A stretch of 50,661 bases of DNA. It comes from Emcibacter sp. GTDB lineage: Bacteria > Pseudomonadota > Alphaproteobacteria > Sphingomonadales > Emcibacteraceae. Positions 39,416-49,183 of the stretch are shown one piece after another. Location of the stretch: positions 1 to 50,661 of the forward strand of contig JAJFIP010000328.1 in NCBI GenBank assembly GCA_021774875.1, read 5' to 3'. The notes beneath the pieces are model-generated. The model was not told where the DNA came from and did no database searches. It was given only the letters and a program-made list of their open reading frames with translations. Each line of letters begins with the position of its first letter. Position 1 is the first letter of the stretch. The position numbers and the translations under genes are program-made.

Positions 39416-41077
39416 TTAAATATGTTTTCTGCTCTGAACCACCCGGTAGCGATTTGAAACATAGGCCGTATCGGACAGGGCGGCATTGGCCGCCGGATTG
39501 CTGCCCGTAGCATGAAAATCACTGAAGGCCGCCGTCTGATTAACATATACGCCGCCCGTCAGGTTAAAAGACACGGCGACACCGGCCCGGCAGGCCACAC
39601 CCTCTGCCCGGTCAAGAACTTCATCCGATGTGGAATAAATACCAAAGCTAATCGCGCCATTATTTTTCACGCTATTCTCTACGATACTCAGGCTATCATC
39701 GGTATTCTTGCTGGGTACCATATAAGATATGGGGCCAAATACTTCAGCGGAATAAGAGCTTTCGTCGGTGGCTTTCAGAATTAAAGGTGTGCGGATAGTC
39801 GCATTGTCAAAACCCTCCATAGGAACGGCGCGTGAGGCCAGAACCACATTGTCGCCTTTACCATATTTTTCGATACGGGCAAGGGTCGCCTCACTCTGTA
39901 TGGCACCAAGGATGGCACAGGCCCGCCCGTCATCTCCATTTAGTTTTTCAACGCCGGTGGCAAGGGCGGCGACAACCTCATCAAAGCTCTTGTGGCCATC
40001 TTCGGTGTCAATGCCACCTTCGGGGATGAAAATATTCTGCGGTGCCGTACACATCTGCCCGGCATAAAGGCTAAGGGTGAAAGAAAGATTGCCGACCATA
40101 CCGCGAAAATTATCAGTGCTGTCGATGATGACGCAGTTCACCCCGGCTTTTTCCGTGTAGACTTGAGCCTGACGGGCATTGTCTTCCAGCCAGTTGCCAA
40201 AGCCGGTGCTGCCGGTAAAGTCAATCAATCTGACTTCCGGTGCCAAGGCAAGATCTTTGGCCAGTGGTGCATCGGCTCCGTCAGCGGCAAGAGTAACAAT
40301 ATTGGGGTTAAAGCCTTCTTGCTGAAGCACGTCGCGGCAAATTTCAACGGAAATAGCCAGTGGCAATATTGCGCCGGGATGGGGTTTGACAATAACCGCA
40401 TTGCCGGTAACCAGACTGGCAAATAATCCGGGATAACTGTTCCATGTGGGAAAGGTCGAGCAGCCGATTACCAGGCCAATACCTCTGGGCACCACAGTAA
40501 AATATTTTTCCATGACCAGAGGGTCACGTTTGCCCTGCGGTTTTTCCCAGCGCGCGACCGCCGGGGTGCGGACCATGTCTTCATAAGCATAGACCACCGC
40601 TTCCAGTCCCCGGTCCTGAGCGTGGGGGCCACCAGCCTGAAAAGCCATCATAAAGGCCTGTCCCGTAGTATGCATGACCGCAAAACCCATTTCAAAGCTG
40701 CGTTTGTTAATCCGGTCAAGTATTTCAAGGCAAATTCCGGTGCGGGTTTCAATGGATGCTGTTGCCCAATCCTGACGAATGGCTTCTACTTCACCCACCA
40801 GGTCAGTTACATCCACTTTCGGGTAACTAATGCCCAGATCGAATCCGTAAGGGGATTTTTCTGCGCCCACTGTGCCGACCATGCCGGGCTGATCTAATTC
40901 AAAATCTTTGTTGAGGTATGACTTAAAAGCCGCCTCACCGTTTTTGCTGGCATCCTCACCATAAACACGGGGGCTTGGGCTTTCCGGATAAGCCGTCCAA
41001 TATTCCCGGGTTCTGCTGGCATTAATTCCTTTTTCAAGGGTTTCCCTGTGGCGTTCGAATAACAAAGACTGTGACAT
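39416..41077 (-). CDS. paaN: Phenylacetic acid degradation protein PaaN (aldehyde dehydrogenase-like)
   Basis: LLFERHRETLEKGINASRTREYWTAYPESPSPRVYG; VVPRGIGLVIGCSTFPTWNSYPGLFASLVTGNAVIVKPHPGAILPLAI; YAGQMCTAPQNIFIP. Confidence 0.9.
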   Translation of the reverse strand: MSQSLLFERHRETLEKGINASRTREYWTAYPESPSPRVYGEDASKNGEAAFKSYLNKDFELDQPGMVGTVGAEKSPYGFDLGISYPKVDVTDLVGEVEAIRQDWATASIETRTGICLEILDRINKRSFEMGFAVMHTTGQAFMMAFQAGGPHAQDRGLEAVVYAYEDMVRTPAVARWEKPQGKRDPLVMEKYFTVVPRGIGLVIGCSTFPTWNSYPGLFASLVTGNAVIVKPHPGAILPLAISVEICRDVLQQEGFNPNIVTLAADGADAPLAKDLALAPEVRLIDFTGSTGFGNWLEDNARQAQVYTEKAGVNCVIIDSTDNFRGMVGNLSFTLSLYAGQMCTAPQNIFIPEGGIDTEDGHKSFDEVVAALATGVEKLNGDDGRACAILGAIQSEATLARIEKYGKGDNVVLASRAVPMEGFDNATIRTPLILKATDESSYSAEVFGPISYMVPSKNTDDSLSIVENSVKNNGAISFGIYSTSDEVLDRAEGVACRAGVAVSFNLTGGVYVNQTAAFSDFHATGSNPAANAALSDTAYVSNRYRVVQSRKHI

Positions 41078-41167
41078 AATATCTTTCTCCTGATAGAATC
41101 CTGAAGCTATATACGACTCTTATTTAACATATTTATTGACTATACCCTATGTATTTGTAATTAATAG

Positions 41168-41177
41168 ACCGAACGGT
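41168..41177. promoter_or_regulatory. Candidate PaaR (TetR-type) operator in the divergent paaN/paaG region
   Basis: ACCG-AA-CGGT in AGACCGAACGGTTGG, downstream of TTGACT (41136); GACCGAAC also occurs upstream of the TetR gene at 48448-49062. Confidence 0.5.
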
Positions 41178-41260
41178 TGGACAATTCAAGGTAAATAGCT
41201 TTAATACTTATCGAGGGCTATGATATAGTGACCTGAGCAGATAGAGAATGGATTGATAAA

Positions 41261-42052
41261 ATGTCTTACACAAACATTGAATTTACTATAGCCGATGGTT
41301 TAGCAACCCTGACCCTTAACCGCCCCGAGAGCCTGAACAGTTTCATCACAGAAATGCACGAAGAAGTCCGTGATGCCATGACGCAGGTGGAAAATGATCC
41401 TAGCATCCGTTGCCTGCTGCTTACCGGCAATGGCCGGGGGTTTTGTGCGGGACAGGATCTTAATGACCGGGCAGTAAAACCGGGGGCCGAAAGGCGGGAT
41501 CTTTCCGAATCTGTGGAAGCAAATTATAACCCGTTGATCAAACGTCTTGCCAACCTGCCCATGCCGGTTATCTGTGCGGTCAATGGGGTTGCGGCAGGTG
41601 CCGGGGCCAATCTCGCCCTTGCCTGTGACATGGTATTTGCCGCAAAATCGGCCAAATTCATTCAGGTATTCTGCAAGATCGGCCTGATTCCCGATAGTGG
41701 CGGCACCTATAACCTGCCGCGGGCTGTGGGCACGGCACGGGCCATGGGCCTTGCTCTGACCGGGGATGCAATCACAGCGGAACAGGCCGAACAATGGGGC
41801 ATGATATGGAAAGCCGTTGACAATGACGACCTGATGGAAGTTGCTCTGAAACAGGCACAATATTTCACCAGCCAACCCACATTGGGGCTGGCCCTGATCA
41901 AAAAGGCCATCCGCGCCAGCTTTGACAATGACCTGAGTGATCAGTTGCAAATGGAAAGCTCTTCACAAAAACAAGCCGGATTTTCCGATGATTATCAGGA
42001 GGGTGTCGCCGCCTTCCTTGAAAAACGCAAACCTGCCTTCACAGGAAAATAA
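41261..42052 (+). CDS. paaG: 2-(1,2-epoxy-1,2-dihydrophenyl)acetyl-CoA isomerase
   Basis: Crotonase fold: LTLNRPESLNSF; GRGFCAGQDLNDRAV; FCKIGLIPDSGGTYNLPRAVG; context with paaH/I/J. Confidence 0.92.
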   Translation: MSYTNIEFTIADGLATLTLNRPESLNSFITEMHEEVRDAMTQVENDPSIRCLLLTGNGRGFCAGQDLNDRAVKPGAERRDLSESVEANYNPLIKRLANLPMPVICAVNGVAAGAGANLALACDMVFAAKSAKFIQVFCKIGLIPDSGGTYNLPRAVGTARAMGLALTGDAITAEQAEQWGMIWKAVDNDDLMEVALKQAQYFTSQPTLGLALIKKAIRASFDNDLSDQLQMESSSQKQAGFSDDYQEGVAAFLEKRKPAFTGK

Positions 42053-42066
42053 AGGATACTGACTAA

Positions 42067-43614
42067 ATGACAGCCCTCTCTCCTTCTGCCGCTGTTGCCG
42101 TGATCGGTGCCGGAACCATGGGTGCCGGAATTGTGCAGGTCGCCGCCACGGCAGGACATAGGGTTTATCTCTTCGATACTTCCGAGGAAGCCATCGACAA
42201 GGGACTGGCCCAGATAGAAATATTCCTTGAGAGGTCCGTGGCCAAAGGCCGGATAGATGATGATGAGTGCAGGGCAATATTGGATCGCATCCACCGCTGC
42301 AACAAATTGTCAGACCTCGCGCCTGCCAAACTGGTCATTGAAGCTATCGTGGAAAATATTGACATCAAGCGATCTGTATTCAGTGACCTGGAAGACATCC
42401 TCAGCGAAGATGCCATTCTCGCCTCAAATACATCGTCCATTTCCATCACTGAAATCGCCGCCAAACTGAAACGCCCGGAGCGGGTAGTGGGGATGCATTT
42501 CTTTAACCCGGCCCCGATCATGAAGCTGGTGGAAATCATTCACGGGCTGGCTACTGATTCCCAAGTAGCTGAGACCGCCTATGATACGGCTGAAAAATGG
42601 GGCAAAAAGGTAGTTCATGCCAAATCCACCCCCGGCTTTATCGTCAATCGGGTGGCGCGTCCATTTTATTCCGAAGCCCTGCGTATTTTGCAGGAAGGCG
42701 GGGCCGACATCCCAACCATTGATAGCTGCATCAGAGAAGCCGGTGGGTTCCGCATGGGGCCATTTGAGTTGATGGATCTGATCGGCAATGATGTAAATTT
42801 TTCTGTCACAAAGTCTGTTTATGACGCCTACTATCAGGATCCGCGCTACCGCCCGAATTTAATTCAACAGGAACAGGTTGCCGCAGGCCGCCTGGGCCGC
42901 AAATCCGGTCAGGGATATTATGACTACTGCGAAGGTGCCGCCAAACCCGAAGCCATAACCGCAGATGCCGCCCCCGCCCCATCTGAAATAACAGTCATAG
43001 GTGTGAATCCTCTTCTTGCACCTTTAATTGAATTGGCAAGCGAAGCCGGAATGACAATCAATGAAAAAGTCATAGATGAAAATGATGAAATAGAAATCTT
43101 TATCGAAGGTATGTGTGGATTCAAAATAGATAATTTCTACTTGCTCTTGTCAGAGGGTGATACTGCTACGGAAAAAACTGATTTTCTTGGTAAACCCACC
43201 ATAAATTTTGACCTCGCCCTTGATTATAAAGCTGCTGCCCGCATAGCTATCGCCAAGGGAGATCAGGTTTCAAAAGATGATCTATTAAAAGCCGTTGGCT
43301 TCTTTCAGGCTCTGGACAAAAAAGTTTCTGTCATTGATGACTGTCCGGGCCTGATCGTGATGCGTATCGTCTCCATGCTGTCTAATGAAGGCAGTGATGC
43401 TGTTTACCAGGGCGTCACAAGTCCTGAAGGCATTGATATTGCTATGGAGAATGGCGTAAATTATCCAAGAGGCCCCATGCGCTGGGCGCAAGACATTGGT
43501 CTTGATCACATTGAAACAGTATTATGTAACCTGCAAAATTTTTACGGTGAAGATCGTTACAGATCATCCCCTTTAATCAAAAGGGCTGTATATGCGGGAA
43601 AGACTATAATATGA
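42067..43614 (+). CDS. paaH: 3-hydroxyacyl-CoA dehydrogenase (PaaH/PaaC type)
   Basis: VIGAGTMGAGIVQVAATAGHRVYLFD; ASNTSSISITEIAAKLKRPERVVGMHFFNPAPIMKLVEII. Confidence 0.93.
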   Translation: MTALSPSAAVAVIGAGTMGAGIVQVAATAGHRVYLFDTSEEAIDKGLAQIEIFLERSVAKGRIDDDECRAILDRIHRCNKLSDLAPAKLVIEAIVENIDIKRSVFSDLEDILSEDAILASNTSSISITEIAAKLKRPERVVGMHFFNPAPIMKLVEIIHGLATDSQVAETAYDTAEKWGKKVVHAKSTPGFIVNRVARPFYSEALRILQEGGADIPTIDSCIREAGGFRMGPFELMDLIGNDVNFSVTKSVYDAYYQDPRYRPNLIQQEQVAAGRLGRKSGQGYYDYCEGAAKPEAITADAAPAPSEITVIGVNPLLAPLIELASEAGMTINEKVIDENDEIEIFIEGMCGFKIDNFYLLLSEGDTATEKTDFLGKPTINFDLALDYKAAARIAIAKGDQVSKDDLLKAVGFFQALDKKVSVIDDCPGLIVMRIVSMLSNEGSDAVYQGVTSPEGIDIAMENGVNYPRGPMRWAQDIGLDHIETVLCNLQNFYGEDRYRSSPLIKRAVYAGKTII

Positions 43615-44045
43615 CCGAAGAAATAGCCCAGCAGATAGCAGAAGTTTTCAACAATCGTCGCACCTTCGACAGACATCTTGGATTTGAATTGGTCAGTATG
43701 GGTGTTGGCACTGCTGTCATGAAAGTGAAAATTACCGAAGACATGGTCAATATGTACGGCAGCACCCACGGCGGTGTTGTTTTTGGCCTTGCTGATGCGG
43801 TCTTTGCCTATGCCTGCAACAGTCAGAATATTGTGTCAGTAGCATCGGGCTGCTCTATAGAATATCTGGCGCCGTCTTATCCCGGTGACATTTTGACCGC
43901 GACCGGAGAATTTCGGGGCGGACGAGGCAAGCAGGGCATATATGATATTATGGTCACCAACCAGAATAAACAATTGATTGCCACCTTCCGGGGCAAATCA
44001 CATTCCACCAAAGAAAAAATATTAGGAGATACCCCCCATGAGTGA
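43611..44045 (+). CDS. paaI: Hydroxyphenylacetyl-CoA thioesterase PaaI
   Basis: Hotdog fold; GSTHGGVVFGLADAVFAYACNS; between paaH and thiolase. Confidence 0.93.
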   Translation: MTEEIAQQIAEVFNNRRTFDRHLGFELVSMGVGTAVMKVKITEDMVNMYGSTHGGVVFGLADAVFAYACNSQNIVSVASGCSIEYLAPSYPGDILTATGEFRGGRGKQGIYDIMVTNQNKQLIATFRGKSHSTKEKILGDTPHE

Positions 44046-45255
44046 CACAATGAGAGACGCTTTTATCTGTGATGCCATCAGAACCCCCATTGGCCGTTAC
44101 GGCGGCGCACTATCCTCTGTTCGCACAGATGATCTGGCCGCAATCCCCCTCACAGCATTGATGGAACGAAACCCGGATGTGGACTGGGGCCAGGTGGACG
44201 ATCTGATCATGGGCTGCGTCAATCAGGCCGGGGAAGACAACCGCAATGTGGCCCGCATGAGTGCCCTGCTGTCCGGCCTGCCGCCATCAGTTCCGGGAAC
44301 GACCATAAACCGTCTGTGTGGCTCCGGCATGGATGCCACCGGCATGGCCGCGCGCGCCATCAAGGCCGGTGAAGCTGACATGGTGATCTCTGGCGGTGTG
44401 GAATGTATGTCCCGCGCCCCCTTCGTCACCGGCAAAGCTGATACGGCCTTTTCCCGTAAAGTGGAAACTTTTGACACCACCATTGGCTGGCGTTTCGTCA
44501 ACCGGATAATGAAAAAACAATATGGCATCGACAGTATGCCGGAAACCGCTGAAAATGTTGCCGAAGAGTTCAATATTTCCCGCGCAGATCAGGATTTATT
44601 CGCTTTCCGATCGCAACAGAAAACCGCCGCTGCTCAGGAAGCCGGACGTTTTGATGATGAAATTATTCCCGTTATCATCCCCCAAAGAAAAGGCGATCCA
44701 AAAATTGTCACTATTGATGAGCATCCCCGTGCCAGCACCACATTGGAAGCTCTGGGAAAGCTGCGCGCCCCTTTTCGAGAAGGCGGGACTGTTACGGCTG
44801 GTAATGCGTCCGGTGTCAATGACGGAGCCTGTGCTATTTTGCTCAGTACTGGCGATGCAGCTGAAAAAAATGGCCTGACCCCGAAAGCCCGCGTGGTCGG
44901 TATGGCCACTGTCGGATTAGAGCCGCGGATCATGGGATTTGGCCCGGCCCCGGCAACCAAGAAAGTTCTGGCCCAAACCGGACTGACCATCGATCATATG
45001 GATGTCATTGAACTGAATGAAGCTTTTGCATCGCAAGGACTGGCGGTCCTGCGTGATCTTGGTCTGCCTGATGATGCGGCCCATATAAACCCCAACGGCG
45101 GGGCGATCTCCCTTGGTCATCCGCTGGGCATGAGCGGTGCGCGCCTGATCACCACTGCCATGTATGAATTGCATAGGCGAAATGGCCGTTACGCGCTGTG
45201 CACCATGTGTATTGGTGTCGGTCAGGGCATCGCCATGATCATTGAAAGGGTTTAG
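44038..45255 (+). CDS. paaJ: 3-oxoadipyl-CoA thiolase
   Basis: AFICDAIRTPIGRYGGALSSVRTDDLAAIPLTALMERNP; NRLCGSGMDA; GGAISLGHPLGMSGARL; CIGVGQGIA. Confidence 0.94.
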   Translation: MSDTMRDAFICDAIRTPIGRYGGALSSVRTDDLAAIPLTALMERNPDVDWGQVDDLIMGCVNQAGEDNRNVARMSALLSGLPPSVPGTTINRLCGSGMDATGMAARAIKAGEADMVISGGVECMSRAPFVTGKADTAFSRKVETFDTTIGWRFVNRIMKKQYGIDSMPETAENVAEEFNISRADQDLFAFRSQQKTAAAQEAGRFDDEIIPVIIPQRKGDPKIVTIDEHPRASTTLEALGKLRAPFREGGTVTAGNASGVNDGACAILLSTGDAAEKNGLTPKARVVGMATVGLEPRIMGFGPAPATKKVLAQTGLTIDHMDVIELNEAFASQGLAVLRDLGLPDDAAHINPNGGAISLGHPLGMSGARLITTAMYELHRRNGRYALCTMCIGVGQGIAMIIERV

Positions 45256-45259
45256 AGGC

Positions 45260-45679
45260 CTAGTAACGGGAGGCTGGAATATCATCCATATTGATGACGA
45301 TCTTGCCAATGGGGGCAAGAGCCAAGCCGGCCAGTTTCAGATGCTGAAAGGCAAAGGGTATGCCGATGATAGTAACGGCCAGAATGACAGCCCAAAAGGC
45401 ATGACCAAGGGCCAGCCATATGCCACCAAATATAAACCAGATGATATTGCCGATAACCCCCAGAGGTCCGGTGCCAATATCCTCATGCCCGGACAATACT
45501 TCCCTGTTTACCGCTTCCCTGCCAAAAGGCAGCAAACTAAGGTGGGCCATATTTAAAGCGGCCACAAACCACGGCAGTCCAATAATGGTAATTGCCATCA
45601 GGAAAGCCACCATAACCCAACCAACGGCCATGAAAAAACCGCCAAAAATCAGCCATAAAATATTCAAGATCAAAGACAT
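45260..45679 (-). CDS. YccF domain-containing membrane protein
   Basis: NILWLIFGGFFMAVGWVMVAFLMAITIIGLPWFVAALNMAHLSLLPFGREAV...IGNIIWFIFGGIWLALGHAFWAVILAVTIIGIPFAFQHLKLA. Confidence 0.93.
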   Translation of the reverse strand: MSLILNILWLIFGGFFMAVGWVMVAFLMAITIIGLPWFVAALNMAHLSLLPFGREAVNREVLSGHEDIGTGPLGVIGNIIWFIFGGIWLALGHAFWAVILAVTIIGIPFAFQHLKLAGLALAPIGKIVINMDDIPASRY

Positions 45680-45798
45680 ATTACCATCCAGAAATTATGT
45701 GATTAACCCGACTACCCTCGGAGTTCATATGGGTGATAATAAATTAAATACAAGCGATAGTCTTCTGGACTGGATATATCTAAATCCAGCAGTCCACA

Positions 45799-46704
45799 CT
45801 AAATTTTATGCCAGTGGCTCAGATCCCTGTTGAGCAACTCAGATAATTTATCTATCTCGGGACGAAGCTTGACCTTAAGACCCTGGACGATATCTTCCGG
45901 CAAAGCCCCACGTTTTTCATTTGAGGTATTCAGTTTCTGGATATTATTTTTAATTTTATTTCTGATTGATAAGGGAAATAAAGCTTTAGCGACACTAGAA
46001 ACCCAAGGGGAAGGATTGCGTACCAAACTGTCCATCAGCCTCTTGCTCCGCATACTTTCATTGGCATTGATGACTTCAAAACCCACATCAATATCGGGGT
46101 CGATTGCCAGAAACCGGCATGTATCCTGAAATACCTGCCGGGTATCTTGCTTTAGATCATCAAAAATATTAATTTTAATCTGTTCTGGCCCGAAATATTT
46201 CTGAAAACGCTTGATTTGATCGCTGAACTTGACAAAATCAAGATATAACAAGGTTTTCTTCCATTCAAAGTTTTCTGGCATATTTATCCCCTGCGCCCGA
46301 TCTGATTCAGCCGCCAGAGCTTCTCTGATGTCTGATAGGGGTTCGCCACCGACATACATCACCTGGCTATGATGGGAGGGTATTACATCAACAGGATTGC
46401 GAATATGAATGAGAATTTTTGCATCCGGGCTGAAGGCCTTAATTCTTTCGGCAGCACCTTGCGAGAAGAGATAAAAAACAGAGGACTCACCAATGATTTT
46501 TTCATTGCCCACTCCGTCAAATAATCTGTCATATCTATCCCAGTCTAAAGCCGGGTTGCCTGCCTCAAGCAAATCATTGGCGAAATAATGGGGCTCCTTT
46601 GCAGCCATATACACCTCAGGATGGCGTCTCAGATAGGTATCCATTGCTGTGGTGCCACTTTTTGCCGCGCCGACAATGAAAAAATTTGGCTTATGTTTCA
46701 TTTT
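45799..46704 (-). CDS. Sulfotransferase family protein
   Basis: KPNFFIVGAAKSGTTAMDTYLRRHPEVYM (PAPS P-loop); HIRNPVDVIPSHHSQV. Start MKHKPNFF (about 46,701-46,704) preferred over 46,782. Confidence 0.85.
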   Translation of the reverse strand, partial: KMKHKPNFFIVGAAKSGTTAMDTYLRRHPEVYMAAKEPHYFANDLLEAGNPALDWDRYDRLFDGVGNEKIIGESSVFYLFSQGAAERIKAFSPDAKILIHIRNPVDVIPSHHSQVMYVGGEPLSDIREALAAESDRAQGINMPENFEWKKTLLYLDFVKFSDQIKRFQKYFGPEQIKINIFDDLKQDTRQVFQDTCRFLAIDPDIDVGFEVINANESMRSKRLMDSLVRNPSPWVSSVAKALFPLSIRNKIKNNIQKLNTSNEKRGALPEDIVQGLKVKLRPEIDKLSELLNRDLSHWHKI

Positions 46705-46951
46705 ATCCCAATTCTTTTTTTGGTCGTTAATTCGAGTGGTACTGGATAGCGATAAATAACAGGAAACCATTAATAAAATCAAAAAGATATTGTCTGAAAG
46801 TATTAGAAATGCCTATTCTACCCCGGATGCTGAAATTCCAAAGAATATTTTTCTTGTACCTGAAAGATTCTGAGTTTAGTTTCAGTTCCTAGGCAACATA
46901 GTCATAGTTATGTAATTTAACCCGGTAAAAATTATTTAAAAGCCAAATTCA

Positions 46952-48430
46952 ATGCCATCAGAAAAAACTCCTTCTTTATCCGAAGAAATATTAAAAGGCA
47001 CCAAATGGTACGTTGCCATGAGGTGGAGCATAAAGGGGTTGGGATTCATAAGTTCAGCTGTTTTGGCAAGGTTGCTGATACCAGAGGATTTTGGCCTTGT
47101 TGCCATGGTCATGGTTATTTTCGGTCTGGTGAGTTTATTATTTGATTTTGGTGTTAATTGGGCACTTATTCAGAATAACAAAGCCACTGACGCCCATTTT
47201 CATACCGCATGGACAATTCGTCTTTTGCAGGCTTTGGTCATCTCCATATTATTGGCCATGCTTTCCCCTTTTATTGCTGATTTTTACGATGATGTCAGAA
47301 TGGAAATCATCTGCCAGATTATGGCTCTGGCCACCTTGATCAGAGGCTTTGAAAATATTGGCACTATCAAACTCCAGAAAGAAATGAAGTTTGCCAAGGA
47401 TTTTTTATATAATGTGGCTCCGAAATTTTTTTCAATCTTCGTCACCATCAGCCTTGCTTTCTATTACAGAACTTATATGGCTTTAGTAGTAACCATAGTC
47501 ATGGGCAATTTAATTGTCGTTATTACAAGTTATCTTATGGTTAACTTCAGACCCAAATTTTCTTTTGAAAAAATATCTGACATCTGGGGATTCTCTCAAT
47601 GGATACTTGTCCGCAATATCGCACAATATATAAGCTTGCGTGGTGACATGATTTTCCTGTCAGTATTAACGACCCCTACTAAAATAGGCTATTATAAATG
47701 GGGCAGTGAACTCTCCTCCCTGACCATCTCTGAAATTCAAAATCCTTTTACCAGGGTATTGTTACCCGGTCTTGCCAAAATAAAAGATGATCATGACCGA
47801 CTTATTGGTGCCTATTTGAAGGCCCTGGGCATGATGACTTTGGCTGCCGTGCCAATTGCGCTCGGGTTTGGGTCCGTGGCAAGTGAATTAATCCCTATTT
47901 TTCTGGGCGGTGGTGATAAATGGATGCCCGTAGTCCCCATATTGGAAGGCTTGGTATTTTATGCCATGACCACATCTATGTATAGTATTTCCGGCAACCT
48001 GCTGACCGTGTCCGGGAATGTTAAATACACCGCATATATGTTCTGGGTACAGGCATTGGTTACGATGGCAATTCTTTACCCGGCATTTAATCTGGCTGGC
48101 CTGACCGGTGTCGCCTACTCAAGAGCAGCCAGTGGCATACTCATGTTCTTTGTTGTGAGTTTATTGACAGTCAAAAAATGTCAGGTGGATTTCAGTCAAA
48201 TAATAAGCGTAATCTGGCGACACGTTCTGTCCGGTTTGGTAATGTATGTTATTCTGATCTATGGATTTGATTTATGGGATGTTGAAAAATGGATAAAACT
48301 AATCTGTAAAATCATCACCGGAGCCACATTATATGTATCCATATTGCTCGGCCTATGGTGGCTATCGGGAAAACCGGATTCCGCAGAACTGGCTCTTATG
48401 AACCGGGTTATAAAAAAAATACCTTTTTAA
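46952..48430 (+). CDS. Polysaccharide flippase / lipopolysaccharide biosynthesis protein (MOP superfamily, WzxC-like)
   Basis: MRWSIKGLGFISSAVLARLLIPEDFGLVAMVMVIFGLVSLLFDFGVNWALIQN; polytopic. Confidence 0.9.
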   Translation: MPSEKTPSLSEEILKGTKWYVAMRWSIKGLGFISSAVLARLLIPEDFGLVAMVMVIFGLVSLLFDFGVNWALIQNNKATDAHFHTAWTIRLLQALVISILLAMLSPFIADFYDDVRMEIICQIMALATLIRGFENIGTIKLQKEMKFAKDFLYNVAPKFFSIFVTISLAFYYRTYMALVVTIVMGNLIVVITSYLMVNFRPKFSFEKISDIWGFSQWILVRNIAQYISLRGDMIFLSVLTTPTKIGYYKWGSELSSLTISEIQNPFTRVLLPGLAKIKDDHDRLIGAYLKALGMMTLAAVPIALGFGSVASELIPIFLGGGDKWMPVVPILEGLVFYAMTTSMYSISGNLLTVSGNVKYTAYMFWVQALVTMAILYPAFNLAGLTGVAYSRAASGILMFFVVSLLTVKKCQVDFSQIISVIWRHVLSGLVMYVILIYGFDLWDVEKWIKLICKIITGATLYVSILLGLWWLSGKPDSAELALMNRVIKKIPF

Positions 48431-48447
48431 ATTCATGACCCTGATTT

Positions 48448-49062
48448 TCAGCCGGGCAGATTATCACTATCCAGCGCCATAAAGCCACTAAGGAATATTT
48501 CAACGGCAAGGTCCGCAAATTGTTCCTGATTGATGGCTCCGTCTTTACGGAACCAGATATATGTCCAGTTTATCATGCCGAGGAACGCCATTGTTATAGG
48601 CTTTTTATAATCTTTCGATTTTTCGAGAGACGGATTGAGTTCCAAAATAAGCTTGGCCACCGTATTTACCACCTGATCCTGCAAATTTTTAATCTCCTCA
48701 CGCATGTGATCCGGCAGACAGCCCCGGTCATTGAGTAGAATAACATGCTTTGATCCGGCATTAACGTAGATTTTCATAAATTTGCGAGCCAGTGTGCGGA
48801 ATTTTTGTCGGGGGCTGCCCTCACAGGCTAACGCTGCCTCTGCCATCGCAACAAGTTCCGTCACATGCAGACGCATAATATCATACAGGATAGCTTCCTT
48901 GGACGGATAATAATGATAAAGCCATGACTTTGACGCATTGCAGGCGGTGGCCAATTCAGAAATAGATGACCTTGCATAGCCTTTGTCAGCAAATAATTCT
49001 GCGGCTTTATTCAGGATATTACGACGCCGGTCGCCATAATCCTCTGCTTGTTTTCGGGCCAT
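48448..49062 (-). CDS. TetR family regulator, probable PaaR-like repressor
   Basis: RRNILNKAAELFADKGYARSSISELATACNASKSWLYHYYPSKEAILYDIM; proximity to paa genes. Confidence 0.85.
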   Translation of the reverse strand: MARKQAEDYGDRRRNILNKAAELFADKGYARSSISELATACNASKSWLYHYYPSKEAILYDIMRLHVTELVAMAEAALACEGSPRQKFRTLARKFMKIYVNAGSKHVILLNDRGCLPDHMREEIKNLQDQVVNTVAKLILELNPSLEKSKDYKKPITMAFLGMINWTYIWFRKDGAINQEQFADLAVEIFLSGFMALDSDNLPG

Positions 49063-49123
49063 CTTCAGTAAATCTTTATTATGGATAAAATAATCAACAC
49101 ATCTTATCTATAAATGGCCGAAA

Positions 49124-49150
49124 GGTCAAAGATTGACCGAACATCCGGTT
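49124..49150. promoter_or_regulatory. Candidate TetR operator(s) upstream of the TetR gene
   Basis: GGTCAA-AGA-TTGACC perfect inverted repeat (49124-49138), overlapping GACCGAACATCCGGTT (49135-49150). Confidence 0.5.
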
Positions 49151-49183
49151 AATATTGTCATAATTTGAAAAATAAGAGAAATT

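Noticed and set aside
41300-41950. 216-aa minus-strand ORF opposite paaG
   Set aside because: Fully antisense to a well-supported crotonase gene; composition looks like a mirror-frame artefact with no recognisable domain.
45766-45795. Inverted repeat GGACTGGAT...ATCCAGCAGTCC near the sulfotransferase 3' end
   Set aside because: Bulged and without a clear U-tract; too weak to call a terminator or element.
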